DNA from: JBKPCD01 sp046727175
Lineage (GTDB): Bacteria; Acidobacteriota; Vicinamibacteria; Vicinamibacterales; 2-12-FULL-66-21
Direction: 5' to 3'
Assembly (NCBI GenBank): GCA_046727175.1
Contig: JBKPCD010000211.1
Coordinates: forward strand, 1 to 23,793
Length of the DNA: 23,793 nt
Shown here: in pieces, positions 7,588 through 15,571 of the stretch
Layout: every line of letters starts with the position of its first letter
How positions within the stretch are numbered: position 1 is the first letter of the stretch
The notes under the pieces: generated by a model
Told to the model about the DNA's origin: nothing
Database searches by the model: none
Seen by the model: the letters and a program-made list of their open reading frames with translations, nothing else
Made by a program: the position numbers and the translations under genes

Positions 7588-8874
7588 ATGCCTTCCGTCC
7601 TCCGTCAGGTCGATGCGGTCCTCGCCGCTGTCGACCAGGCGGCCGGCGAAATCGTCGACTTCACCGCTGCGCTCGTCCGGATTCCAACGATCAATCCGCC
7701 TGGTGAGCTGTACGAGGACTGCGCGCGGCTGATTGGCGCGACCCTTCGTCTTCAGAACTTCGAAGTGGAGTATTTCGCGGCCGAAGGACGGCCGGAGCAC
7801 ACCGATCGCCACCCTCGCATCAATGTCGTTGGCACGTTACCGGGCCGGAGCCGACGTCCCCTGGTCCATTTGAATGGCCACCTCGATGTGGTGCCGGCCG
7901 GAGAAGGATGGACCGAGGATCCCTTCGGCGGCACGGTCAAGAATGATCGGATCTACGGCCGCGGCTCCTGCGATATGAAGGGCGGTATCGCGGCAGCCGT
8001 GTACGCGGTGGAAGCGATTCGGCGGGCGGACATCGAGCTGGACGGAACAGTCGAGATCAGCGGAACCGTGGACGAGGAGAGCGGCGGGTTCGCGGGCGTT
8101 GCATGGCTCGCCGAACAGGGCAGGCTGCATGCGAGCCGCACCGATTACGTCATCATCCCGGAGCCGCTGTACGTGGATCGGATCTGCATCGGCCATCGAG
8201 GCGTCTATTGGTTCGAGGTCACGACGCGGGGACGGACCGCGCACGGCAGCATGCCGTTCCACGGCGTCAACGCGATCGGTCTTATGGGGCTCCTGCTCGA
8301 TCGAGTTCACCGGGAGCTCCAGCCGAAGCTCGCGGCCCGAACGACGGCGATGCCGGTCGTGCCGGAGGGTGCTCGCCATGCCACGTTGAATCTGAACGGC
8401 GTCCTCGGAGGTCAGCCGGTCGACGGCATTCAGACGCCGTGCGTGGCCGACACGTGCCGGGCGGTCTTCGATCGGCGATTCCTCCTCGAAGAGGGATTCG
8501 ATGCAACAAAGAAGGAGATCATCGATCTACTCGAGTCGATGGCGGCCGATGTGCCCGGGTTTCGGTACGCCCTGCGCGACCTGATGATCGTGCATCCAGT
8601 GCGTACGCCCGATGGTTCGCCGGTCGTGGCGGCACTGGATCGGGCGCTCCAGCGGGTGCTCGGTCGCAGCGGTGGTCTGGTCGCGAGTCCCGGGACGTAC
8701 GACCAGAAGCACGTGGCGCGGATTGCTGGCGTCCCGCACTGCGTCGCATACGGCCCCGGCATTCTCGATCTCGCACATCAGCCCGATGAGTACTGCAGCA
8801 TCGATGACCTCGTGACAGCAACGAAGGTCATCGCGCTCGCACTCCTGGAACTCACGCGGTCGGTAGCTCGGTAG
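7588..8874 (+). CDS. M20-family metallopeptidase/deacylase (ArgE/DapE type)
   Basis: The protein has 428 residues. M20 enzymes use two zinc ions to cleave amide bonds in small N-acyl amino acids or peptides in the cytoplasm. Motifs are HLNGHLDVVP (94-103; His98 and Asp100), GRGSCDMKGG (124-133; bridging Asp129), DEESGG (162-167; catalytic Glu163, metal Glu164), PEP (Glu192), and a late His in DLAHQPDEY. The lid domain begins near residue 200 with RGRTAHGSMP. It has the ArgE/DapE layout, but arginine or lysine biosynthesis genes are absent nearby, so a catabolic deacylase is as likely. The ATG at 7588 is chosen over TTG at 7552 because the latter lies inside the -35 box. The last codons (GTAGCTCGGTAG) are part of the octamer repeat. 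Confidence 0.9.
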   Translation: MPSVLRQVDAVLAAVDQAAGEIVDFTAALVRIPTINPPGELYEDCARLIGATLRLQNFEVEYFAAEGRPEHTDRHPRINVVGTLPGRSRRPLVHLNGHLDVVPAGEGWTEDPFGGTVKNDRIYGRGSCDMKGGIAAAVYAVEAIRRADIELDGTVEISGTVDEESGGFAGVAWLAEQGRLHASRTDYVIIPEPLYVDRICIGHRGVYWFEVTTRGRTAHGSMPFHGVNAIGLMGLLLDRVHRELQPKLAARTTAMPVVPEGARHATLNLNGVLGGQPVDGIQTPCVADTCRAVFDRRFLLEEGFDATKKEIIDLLESMAADVPGFRYALRDLMIVHPVRTPDGSPVVAALDRALQRVLGRSGGLVASPGTYDQKHVARIAGVPHCVAYGPGILDLAHQPDEYCSIDDLVTATKVIALALLELTRSVAR

Positions 8875-8876
8875 CA
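8859..8876 (+). repeat. Octamer repeat in register with the M20 stop codon
   Basis: GTCGGTAG (8859-8866) and CTCGGTAG (8867-8874) are consecutive octamers. The second ends exactly with the TAG stop of the M20 gene. The same register is seen at the stops of the PhoD and D-aminoacylase genes. Confidence 0.6.
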
Positions 8877-8945
8877 GCGCGGCGGGCGAGCGTCAGCGAG
8901 TCGAGCCGCAGCGCCTGGGCGTGGGGCTACCGGCAACGTGAACAC

Positions 8946-9005
8946 GAGATCAGAAGATCAGGAGATCCTTAGTTCATTCACAATCTCTTGATCTCCTGAT
9001 CTCCT
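8946..9005. repeat. GATCAGGAG-family hairpin upstream of the TonB-dependent receptor
   Basis: GAGATCAGAAGATCAGGAGA at 8946-8965 pairs with TCTCTTGATCTCCTGATCTC at 8984-9003, with about two mismatches, around an 18-base loop. Each arm is a 9-bp-period array of GATCAGGA. Two more hairpins of this family lie downstream of the receptor at 12366-12422 and 12502-12557. It may end M20 transcription or shape the receptor leader. Confidence 0.75.
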
Positions 9006-9049
9006 GGAGTTCTACGCGGCGAATTCGCTCGTTGGGTCGGGGGCACAAC

Positions 9050-12000
9050 ATGCGTGAATCATTGCTTTTAGTCTTCATGTTGACAGCGTTCTCGGCAATT
9101 GTTCCCTTGCCGGTTTTCGCGCAGGCGACGGGCACCATCGCAGGCATCGTTACCGACGAAACGGGCGCGGTGATCCCGGGCGTCACGATCGAAGTGACCA
9201 ACGTCGGCACCGCGCAAACGCGGACGGCGGTCACCGGAGCCGATGGCTACTATTCCGTCCCGCTGCTGCAGCCCGGCCCGTATCAGGTCAAAGCGGCCCT
9301 GCCTGGTTTCAAGTCGCTGATCCGTGACGGCGTCAGCGTGACGGTCGAGAGCACATCGCGCGTCGACATGCGCCTGGCCGTCGGCCGCATCGAGGAGAAC
9401 GTGACGGTCTCGGGCGAATCGCCGCTCGTCGAAACGTCGAACGCCACGCTCGGGATCGTCGTCGACGAGAAGAAGATCGTCGATCTGCCGCTCAACGGCC
9501 GCAACTTCACGCAGCTTGGCACGCTGCTCCCGGGTGTCTTCGCACCTCCGGCCGCCCTCGGCGGTGGCGGCGGCGATGCCACTCCCGGCGGCTTCGGGGC
9601 GACGACCTCCGGGTTCAGCGTGAACGGGATGCGGAATCAGTCGAACAACTTTCTCCTCGACGGCACGAGCAACAACGACACGTTCAACACCGGCTTCGTG
9701 CTGCGTCCGCCGCCGGATGCGATTCAGGAGTTCAAGATCCTCACGCACTCCTACAGCGCCGAATACGGCCGCAACTCCGGCTCGGTCGTGAACGTCGTCA
9801 CGAGGGCCGGCACCAACGAGCTGCACGGTGCCGCGTGGGAATTCAATCGAGACGACGCGCTCCAGGCGAGGAATTTCTTCGCGCTGGCGACGCAGCCGAA
9901 ACCAAAGCTGAAGCAAAACCAGTTCGGCGCGAGCCTGGGCGGACCCATCGCAAGGAATCGGCTGTTCGCGTTCGGCTATTACGAGGGCCATCGGAACACC
10001 AGCGGCACCACGACGAACATCGTGGTGCTGACTGACGATCAACGGAACGGAAACTTCGGCAGCACCGTCATCCGCGACCCGGCAACCGGCTTGCCGTTCG
10101 AGAACAACACAATTCCTGCGGCGCTGATCGATCCAACCGCACGACGGCTGGTTGACGAGTTCGTCCCGCGCGCGAACAGCGGGACGAACCGGTACATCGA
10201 CTCGCCGGACAGCGACGACAACCGCGATCAGATGGGCATCCGCGGCGACTATCAGCTCACGCCGAACCATTCGATGCTCGTTCGATATCTCCGCAGCCGG
10301 ACCGAGGCGACGACACCGCCCACGACACGCCCGATTGGCGGCGTCTCGACGGCGACGCTGCAGGACGTGATGTTCTCGGACACGCACATCTTCAGTCAGC
10401 ACGCGATCAACGTCGGCCGCTTCTCGTACAACCGGATTGCCGCGAATCCCGCGGTGACGAGCGGCCTCTCGAATTCCGACTACGGCATCAATGTCCCGCA
10501 GAACGTGCCGCAGGCCGCCGGTCTCGCGAACATCATGGTCACCGGTTTCTTCAGCCTTGGCGACGCGCAGCAGCCGTTCGTCGATCGCAAGAACGAGGTC
10601 ATTCAGTTCACCGACGACTTCACGTGGGTGACCGGCCGGCATTCGATGAAGTTTGGCGTCGACATTCGCAAGGAGCACATGGTGATTGCGTTCGTGAATC
10701 GCCCGAACGGCGACTTCACGTTCACCGGCTCCACGACTGCGCGAACTGGCAATGCGGCTGCGGACTTCCTGCTCGGTCTTCCCGCGCAGTTCCGTCGAAC
10801 GACAAAGAACACCACGCAGGACGGAACGGGCTGGCTCTATTCGGCATACGCACAGGACGAGTTCCGGCCGTGGCCGGGCATCACGCTGAACGTCGGGCTG
10901 CGGTACGAACTGCCGATCCCGTTCGAAGACGCGAACGGCGCGCTCAACGCGTTCCGCCCCGGTCAGCAGTCGCAGCGCTTCCCGACGGCGCCGACGGGGC
11001 TCCTATATCCAGGCGACCCGGGCATTCCCGACGGGACCTACGCGACCGACAAGAACAACTTCGCGCCGCGCGTCGGCGTCGTGTGGGATCCGATGGGCTC
11101 CGGGCGCTCGAGCCTTCGAGCGGCCTGGGGCATCTTCTACGATGCGCTCGCCGGGCAGGGAGACTTCTTCCAGAATGGCGTGCTCGCACCGCCGTTCACG
11201 CCGCTGCTGGAAGTGAACGCGCCGCCGGCCCCGCTGACCTTGCGCAATCCATTGACTGCCGTCAGCGGCGGCGCCGCCGACTTTCCGCCCGGCCTCATCT
11301 TCATCGGCTGGGGCGAGGATTTCACCTCACCGTACGCGCACCACTTCAATGTCACGTGGCAGCAGCAGATCGGGAGTCTCTTCGCCGCGGAAGGTGGTTA
11401 CGTCGGATCGCGTGGATATCACCTGCCGATTTTCATGGAGGTCAATCCGGGCCTGTACGTTCCGGGGCAGACCTCTCCAGGTGCTCGACTTTTCCCCGCG
11501 TTCAGCCTCGTTCGTCCCACCTTCTCGGTCGCGCGATCGTGGTACGACTCCCTGCAGGCGAGCTTCCGCATGCGGCCGGCGCACGGAATGTATTTTCTCG
11601 CATCGTACACACTCGGCCATGCGGTCGATCACGTGTCGGGACTGAATATTGGTGGCGAGCAGCGGCCCGTTCTGCCCGTGACGATTGGCGACAACGCATC
11701 GATCGAGCAGGCGTTGACGTTCGAGAAGGGGGATGCGCTGTTCGATGTCAGGCATCGCTTCGTCCTCAGCTTCGGCGCGGAATTACCGACGCCCACAGAC
11801 TACGGCGCGCTGCTTCGGCATCTCGCCGGCGGCTGGCAGGCCAACGGCATCGTGCAGTGGCAGACCGGATTCCCGACCGGTGTCTACGATCCCACGACGG
11901 ACATCCGCTATCTGACGAATCGACCGGACGTGACCTGCGATCCAAACGACAACGCGCCGCACACGATCGAGCAATGGTTCAACACGTCGTGCTTCGTGCG

Positions 12001-12271
12001 CCGCGCGGTGCCTGACACGGGCACGCGGCCAGGCAATGCCGGCCGCAACACCGTCCGCGGTCCTGGCTTCGCGCGGACCGATCTCTCGTTCTTTAAGAAC
12101 GTCGATCTCGGCCGCAGCCATCGCGTGCAGTTCCGTGCGGAAGCATTCAACCTCTTCAACCAGACGAGATTCGCGCAGCCTGGGAATCAGATTGGAACCG
12201 TGAACTTCGGACGCATCACGTCCGCGGATGATGGTCGTATCATTCAGCTTGCGGTGAAGTACAACTTCTGA
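9050..12271 (+). CDS. TonB-dependent receptor, Oar-like, with N-terminal carboxypeptidase-regulatory domain
   Basis: The 1073-residue protein acts in the outer membrane and imports large or scarce nutrients using TonB energy. A signal peptide (MRESLLLVFMLTAFSAIV...FAQA, cleavage near 25-26) is followed by a carboxypeptidase D regulatory-like beta-sandwich (~27-112; GTIAGIVTDETGAVIPGVTI, GYYSVPLLQPGPYQV). The plug domain follows (~120-265; VDLPLNGRNFTQL, LLDGTSNNDTFN, EYGRNSGSVVNVVTRAGTN), then a long beta-barrel ending LAVKYNF with the C-terminal Phe typical of outer-membrane barrels. Domain order and length match the Oar-like group abundant in Acidobacteriota. The ATG at 9050 is preferred over TTG at 9032 because it starts the signal peptide directly and follows GGGGG at six bases. 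The substrate is unknown; the peptidase and phosphatase genes downstream suggest peptides or organic phosphate. Confidence 0.93.
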   Translation: MRESLLLVFMLTAFSAIVPLPVFAQATGTIAGIVTDETGAVIPGVTIEVTNVGTAQTRTAVTGADGYYSVPLLQPGPYQVKAALPGFKSLIRDGVSVTVESTSRVDMRLAVGRIEENVTVSGESPLVETSNATLGIVVDEKKIVDLPLNGRNFTQLGTLLPGVFAPPAALGGGGGDATPGGFGATTSGFSVNGMRNQSNNFLLDGTSNNDTFNTGFVLRPPPDAIQEFKILTHSYSAEYGRNSGSVVNVVTRAGTNELHGAAWEFNRDDALQARNFFALATQPKPKLKQNQFGASLGGPIARNRLFAFGYYEGHRNTSGTTTNIVVLTDDQRNGNFGSTVIRDPATGLPFENNTIPAALIDPTARRLVDEFVPRANSGTNRYIDSPDSDDNRDQMGIRGDYQLTPNHSMLVRYLRSRTEATTPPTTRPIGGVSTATLQDVMFSDTHIFSQHAINVGRFSYNRIAANPAVTSGLSNSDYGINVPQNVPQAAGLANIMVTGFFSLGDAQQPFVDRKNEVIQFTDDFTWVTGRHSMKFGVDIRKEHMVIAFVNRPNGDFTFTGSTTARTGNAAADFLLGLPAQFRRTTKNTTQDGTGWLYSAYAQDEFRPWPGITLNVGLRYELPIPFEDANGALNAFRPGQQSQRFPTAPTGLLYPGDPGIPDGTYATDKNNFAPRVGVVWDPMGSGRSSLRAAWGIFYDALAGQGDFFQNGVLAPPFTPLLEVNAPPAPLTLRNPLTAVSGGAADFPPGLIFIGWGEDFTSPYAHHFNVTWQQQIGSLFAAEGGYVGSRGYHLPIFMEVNPGLYVPGQTSPGARLFPAFSLVRPTFSVARSWYDSLQASFRMRPAHGMYFLASYTLGHAVDHVSGLNIGGEQRPVLPVTIGDNASIEQALTFEKGDALFDVRHRFVLSFGAELPTPTDYGALLRHLAGGWQANGIVQWQTGFPTGVYDPTTDIRYLTNRPDVTCDPNDNAPHTIEQWFNTSCFVRRAVPDTGTRPGNAGRNTVRGPGFARTDLSFFKNVDLGRSHRVQFRAEAFNLFNQTRFAQPGNQIGTVNFGRITSADDGRIIQLAVKYNF

Positions 12272-12609
12272 CATCGGCGCCGGTGGCTCGATAGCAGGGG
12301 CCGGCGCCCGGGGGCCGGGTCTACAGGGGTTCGGATTCGGCAGCGCATTCGGCGCTGCCGGATTAACAGGAGTTGAGGAGATCAGGAGACGTTTTGGATC
12401 TCCTAATCTCCTGACCTCCTGTAAGAGTTGCAGGTTTCGGGCTCGGGGTTCGGGGCTCGGGTTCGGGGTTCGGCACCCGCCTTCGGCGCTGTGCCAGATG
12501 CACAGGAGTCAGGAGATCAGGAGACGTTTTGGATCTCCTAGTCTCCTGATCTCCTGTAAGTGTTGCATGTTTCCGGCTCGCGGTTCGTTGGTTCGAGTTT
12601 GGAGTTTCC
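12272..12609. repeat. 338-bp gene-free spacer: hairpin plus tandem duplication of a ~134-bp unit
   Basis: A GC-rich octamer-like stretch (CCGGTGGCTCGATAG) follows the receptor stop. Next comes a perfect 9-bp hairpin, CGGCAGCGC/GCGCTGCCG (12338-12360), a possible terminator. A unit starting TTCGGCGCTG occurs at 12348-12481 and again at 12482 to about 12603. Each copy contains a GATCAGGAG-family hairpin (12366-12422 and 12502-12557, both with core GTTTTGGATCTCCTA), then GTAAGNGTTGCANGTTT and TTCGGGG-type heptamers. The second copy runs up to the peptidase start and supplies its GGAG ribosome binding site. I see no gene here. Confidence 0.8.
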
Positions 12610-13764
12610 ATGAAGATCAGATTCCTTCTTATCGGTACGTCTCTTTTGGCCTCGTCCGCGGTGCATTTCTCAGCGCAGGCTCCTTCGATACAATCTCCAC
12701 CGACGCAGAGCGCGACAACGAAGCCGGCGTCGAACCCGAGCACGAACAAGACGCTCACCGCCGTTGAAGGCATTAAGGTCGGTCATCACACCCTGACCGA
12801 GCGGCCGACCGGTTGCACGGCGATCCTCGTCGATGGCGAGGGGGCGACAGGTGGCGTCTCGCAGCGTGGAGGCGCCCCGGGCACCCGTGAGACGAACCTC
12901 CTCGATCCGTTGAACCTGGTCGAGAGGGTAAACGCGGTCGTGCTCTCGGGTGGGAGCGCGTTCGGGCTCGACGCCGCGCAGGGTGTGGTTCGCTATCTCG
13001 AAGAGAAGAACATCGGCTACAAAACCGGTGCCGGTGTGGTGCCGATCGTCCCCGCGGCAATCCTGTTCGATCTCAACTTCGGCGGAAACTCGACAGTGAG
13101 GCCGACTGCAGACTGTGGTTACAAAGCGGCGTCAGTAGCGTCCGACGGTCCGGTCGCCGAGGGCAACGTTGGTGCCGGGGCCGGCGCGACGGTGGGCAAG
13201 ATGGGCGGCGTCGTCGAACATCCCGGATCTCCGCCCGGACGACGGATGCCAACGAAGGCAGGCATCGGATCGGCCGCCATCACGTTGCCGAGCGGTCTCG
13301 TCGTCGCCGCGATCGTGGCCGTCAACGGGGTCGGCGACATCATCGATCCCGACACCGGAAAAGTCGTCGCGGGATCGCGCAACCCCGATGGGTCACTGGC
13401 TGACGTCCGGCGGCTGATGCGCGAGGGATCGATCGGTCCGCGCCCCCGGGCCGGTGAGAACACGACCATCGGCCTCGTGGCAACGAACGCGAAGCTGACG
13501 AAGTCCGAAGCGAATCGGCTGGCGTTGATGGCTGACGATGGGTGCGCGCGCGCGATCAACCCGTCACATACGATGGCCGATGGCGATACGGTGTTCGCGC
13601 TGGCGACCGGCAGATGGTCCGGCGAAGCCAACGTGACGCTGATTGGCGCGCTCGCAGCCGAGGCAATGGCGGACGCAATCGTCCGCGCTGCGACCCAGGC
13701 CCAGAGCAGCGGCGGGCTGCCGTCAGCGCGCGAGCTTGGCACCGTGCCCGCGCGATATCGGTGA
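12610..13764 (+). CDS. P1-family (S58/DmpA-like) aminopeptidase, exported
   Basis: The 384-residue protein has a signal peptide (MKIRFLLIGTSLLASSAVHFSAQA) and a Pro/Ser/Thr-rich linker to ~48. The catalytic domain starts at LTAVEGIKVGHHTL. P1 enzymes are Ntn hydrolases that cut themselves into alpha and beta chains and release N-terminal amino acids from peptides, amides or esters. Family motifs are GGVSQRGGAPGTRETNLLDP (81-100), LSGGSAFGLDAA (112-123), VGAGAGATVGK (187-197) and GENTTIGLVATNA (282-294). By position relative to the conserved VAT, Thr285 replaces the Ser nucleophile of DmpA, and self-cleavage would fall between Asn284 and Thr285. GGAG five bases before the ATG supports this start. 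Being periplasmic and next to the TonB-dependent receptor, it could process imported peptides. Confidence 0.9.
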   Translation: MKIRFLLIGTSLLASSAVHFSAQAPSIQSPPTQSATTKPASNPSTNKTLTAVEGIKVGHHTLTERPTGCTAILVDGEGATGGVSQRGGAPGTRETNLLDPLNLVERVNAVVLSGGSAFGLDAAQGVVRYLEEKNIGYKTGAGVVPIVPAAILFDLNFGGNSTVRPTADCGYKAASVASDGPVAEGNVGAGAGATVGKMGGVVEHPGSPPGRRMPTKAGIGSAAITLPSGLVVAAIVAVNGVGDIIDPDTGKVVAGSRNPDGSLADVRRLMREGSIGPRPRAGENTTIGLVATNAKLTKSEANRLALMADDGCARAINPSHTMADGDTVFALATGRWSGEANVTLIGALAAEAMADAIVRAATQAQSSGGLPSARELGTVPARYR

Positions 13765-13780
13765 ATTGGGGCATGAATCC

Positions 13781-13834
13781 GTAGGGCGGGGCTTCAAGCC
13801 CCGCCCGTGGCGCGGTCTAAAGACCGCGCCCTAC
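13781..13834. repeat. Cloverleaf palindrome, copy 2 (GTAGGGC...GCCCTAC)
   Basis: The outer stem GTAGGGC/GCCCTAC encloses GGGCGGGG-CTTCAA-style and GCGCGGTC-TAAA-GACCGCGC hairpins. It matches copy 1 at 6004-6058 in layout, length and orientation. Stem bases differ between copies but remain paired, which indicates compensatory change. The right edge runs into CTACAAT, a -10-like hexamer (13832-13837) upstream of the PhoD gene. Confidence 0.8.
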
Positions 13835-13880
13835 AATCTTCCATTTGAAATCGCCGTTCATTCGTTCGTCATCACGCACA

Positions 13881-15482
13881 ATGCGCAACCGCGTACGGGT
13901 CGATCGGCGGACATTTCTCCGCCGGTCAATCGGGTGTGCGTCCGCGCTCGCCATTGGCAGCCCCGCTGCGCGAACGGTTCTCGCGCAGGCGCCTGCCATT
14001 GTCCAATCTGACGCGAATCGTCCGGCGCTGGCACAAGGTGTCGCGGCCGGCGCGGTCGGCGTCGATAGAGCCGTCATCTGGAGCCGCACCGATCGAGCGG
14101 CGCGGATGTTCGTCGAGTACTCGACGACCGAGGCATTCACGGACCCGCGCAGGATCCGTGGACCAGCGGCGCTCGAGAGCTCGGATTTCACGGGCCGGCT
14201 CCTCCTGACCGATCTTCCACCAGGTCAGCGCATCTTCTACCGCGTGCTCTTTCAGGATCTCAGCGACCTTCGCACGTGGAGCGCGCCGGTGAGCGGATGC
14301 TTGGTCACACCGGCCACCGCACCCGCGTCGCAGCGCGACCTCACGCTCGTGTGGTCGGCAGATACGGTCGGTCAGGGCTGGGGGATCAACAGCGACTGGG
14401 GCGGCCTGCGGCTTTACGAGACGATGAGTCGGGCGCACCCGGATCTGTTCGTCCACTGCGGTGACACGATTTACGCCGACCAGGTGGTGCTGCCCGAAGT
14501 GAAGCTGGACGACGGAACGATCTGGCGGAACGTGGTGAGACCCGCGAAGTCGAAGCCGGCGCAGTCGCTCGATGACTTTCGCGGCTGTTATCAATACAAC
14601 CTCCTCGACGAGCACATGCGCAGCTTCAACGCTGAGGTGTCGCAGGTCGTCATCTGGGACGATCACGAGATCCATGACAACTGGTATCCGGCGCGTGACC
14701 TGAGCAAAGAGGAAAAGTACCAGGAGAAGAGCATGGCGCTGCTCGCCGCGCGGGGGCGGCAGGCCTTCTTCGAGTACAACCCGCTTCCGCTTCAGGGCGA
14801 CGACCCCGAGCGCGTCTATCGAACCGTTCCGTTCGGTCCGTTGCTCGAGCTCTTCGCACTTGACATGCGCAGCTACCGCGGGAGCAACAGCACGAATCGG
14901 CAGACCGAGCTCGACAGCGACTCGGCCCTGCTCGGCGCGAGTCAGGTGCTATGGCTGAAGACGCGGCTGGCAGCGTCGCGCGCCACGTGGAAGGTGATCG
15001 TCAGCGATCTGCCGATCGGGCTCGTGGTCAGGGATCTTCCGTCGGATTTCGAGGCGGTCGCGAACAACGATCCCGGACCGCCGCTCGGGCGCGAGCTGGA
15101 GATCGCCGTGCTGCTGCGCTTCATTCGAGATCGTCGCCTCCGCAACATCGTCTGGATCACGGCCGACGTGCATTACTGCGCGGCACACCACTATCACCCA
15201 TCACGGGCGAAATTCACCGAGTTCGATCCGTTCTGGGAGTTCGTCGCGGGTCCACTGAATGCAGGGACATTCGGACCAAACGACCTCGATCCGACGTTCG
15301 GGCCGGAGGTGAAGTTCAATAGCGTCGCGAAAGGAATGAAAGGCAATCGGCCGCCGAGCGACGGATTGCAGTTCTTTGGCAAGATGCAGATCGATCACCG
15401 CACGCGCGCGCTGACGGTCAGCTTGCACGATTTGTCGGGGAAGTCGCTCTACACCGTCGACCTCGCGCCGGAGGCTCGGTAG
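13881..15482 (+). CDS. PhoD-family phosphatase/phosphodiesterase with Tat signal
   Basis: The 533-residue protein begins with a twin-arginine signal (VDRRTFLRR, residues 8-15, then a weakly hydrophobic stretch ending VLAQA), so it is exported folded. A beta-sandwich of ~110 residues precedes the metallophosphatase core, as in PhoD. Core motifs are WSADTVGQGWG (158-168), HCGDTIYADQ (192-201; Asp195), WDDHEIHDNW, MRSYRG and ITADVHYCAAHH. These are the metal ligands of calcium/iron PhoD enzymes, which release phosphate from mono- and diesters outside the cell membrane. An in-frame TTG at 13845 gives 12 extra residues. The ATG at 13881 puts the RR motif at the usual position and is preferred. The last octamer of the gene, CTCGGTAG, includes the stop and begins a tandem array. 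Confidence 0.88.
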   Translation: MRNRVRVDRRTFLRRSIGCASALAIGSPAARTVLAQAPAIVQSDANRPALAQGVAAGAVGVDRAVIWSRTDRAARMFVEYSTTEAFTDPRRIRGPAALESSDFTGRLLLTDLPPGQRIFYRVLFQDLSDLRTWSAPVSGCLVTPATAPASQRDLTLVWSADTVGQGWGINSDWGGLRLYETMSRAHPDLFVHCGDTIYADQVVLPEVKLDDGTIWRNVVRPAKSKPAQSLDDFRGCYQYNLLDEHMRSFNAEVSQVVIWDDHEIHDNWYPARDLSKEEKYQEKSMALLAARGRQAFFEYNPLPLQGDDPERVYRTVPFGPLLELFALDMRSYRGSNSTNRQTELDSDSALLGASQVLWLKTRLAASRATWKVIVSDLPIGLVVRDLPSDFEAVANNDPGPPLGRELEIAVLLRFIRDRRLRNIVWITADVHYCAAHHYHPSRAKFTEFDPFWEFVAGPLNAGTFGPNDLDPTFGPEVKFNSVAKGMKGNRPPSDGLQFFGKMQIDHRTRALTVSLHDLSGKSLYTVDLAPEAR

Positions 15483-15526
15483 CTCGGTGGCTCGGTCGCT
15501 CGATGGCTCGGTCGCTCGGTGCCTCG
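15475..15526 (+). repeat. Six tandem octamers (CTCGGTNG) beginning at the PhoD stop codon
   Basis: In register from 15475 the units are CTCGGTAG, CTCGGTGG, CTCGGTCG, CTCGATGG, CTCGGTCG and CTCGGTGC, followed by CTCG. The TAG of the first unit is the PhoD stop. This is the longest array of the family in the window. Confidence 0.85.
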
Positions 15527-15546
15527 TCAGCGGGCCGGGAGTCGGA

Positions 15547-15571
15547 GTTCGGGATTCGGGGTTCGGGATTC
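15547..15571. repeat. Heptamer array (RTTCGGG) abutting the DUF2461 start codon
   Basis: GTTCGGG, ATTCGGG, GTTCGGG and ATTC occupy 15547-15571, and the ATG begins at 15572. The position where a ribosome binding site should be is made of repeat; CGGGA is the only purine-rich segment. Related TTCGGGG heptamers occur at about 12436-12472. Confidence 0.75.

Noticed and set aside
9068..10678. 536-codon open frame antisense to the TonB-dependent receptor
   Set aside because: No domain signal; the receptor on the other strand has clear family motifs throughout.
12366..12557. Possible CRISPR-like repeat pair
   Set aside because: Only two copies with ~134-bp period, internally palindromic over the whole unit, no spacers of uniform size and no cas genes.
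13845..13880. TTG start of the PhoD gene at 13845, placed as a leaderless start after TACAAT
   Set aside because: The added 12 residues push the twin-arginine motif away from the N-terminus, and leaderless TTG starts are rare. ATG at 13881 is preferred, but 5'-end mapping could change this.
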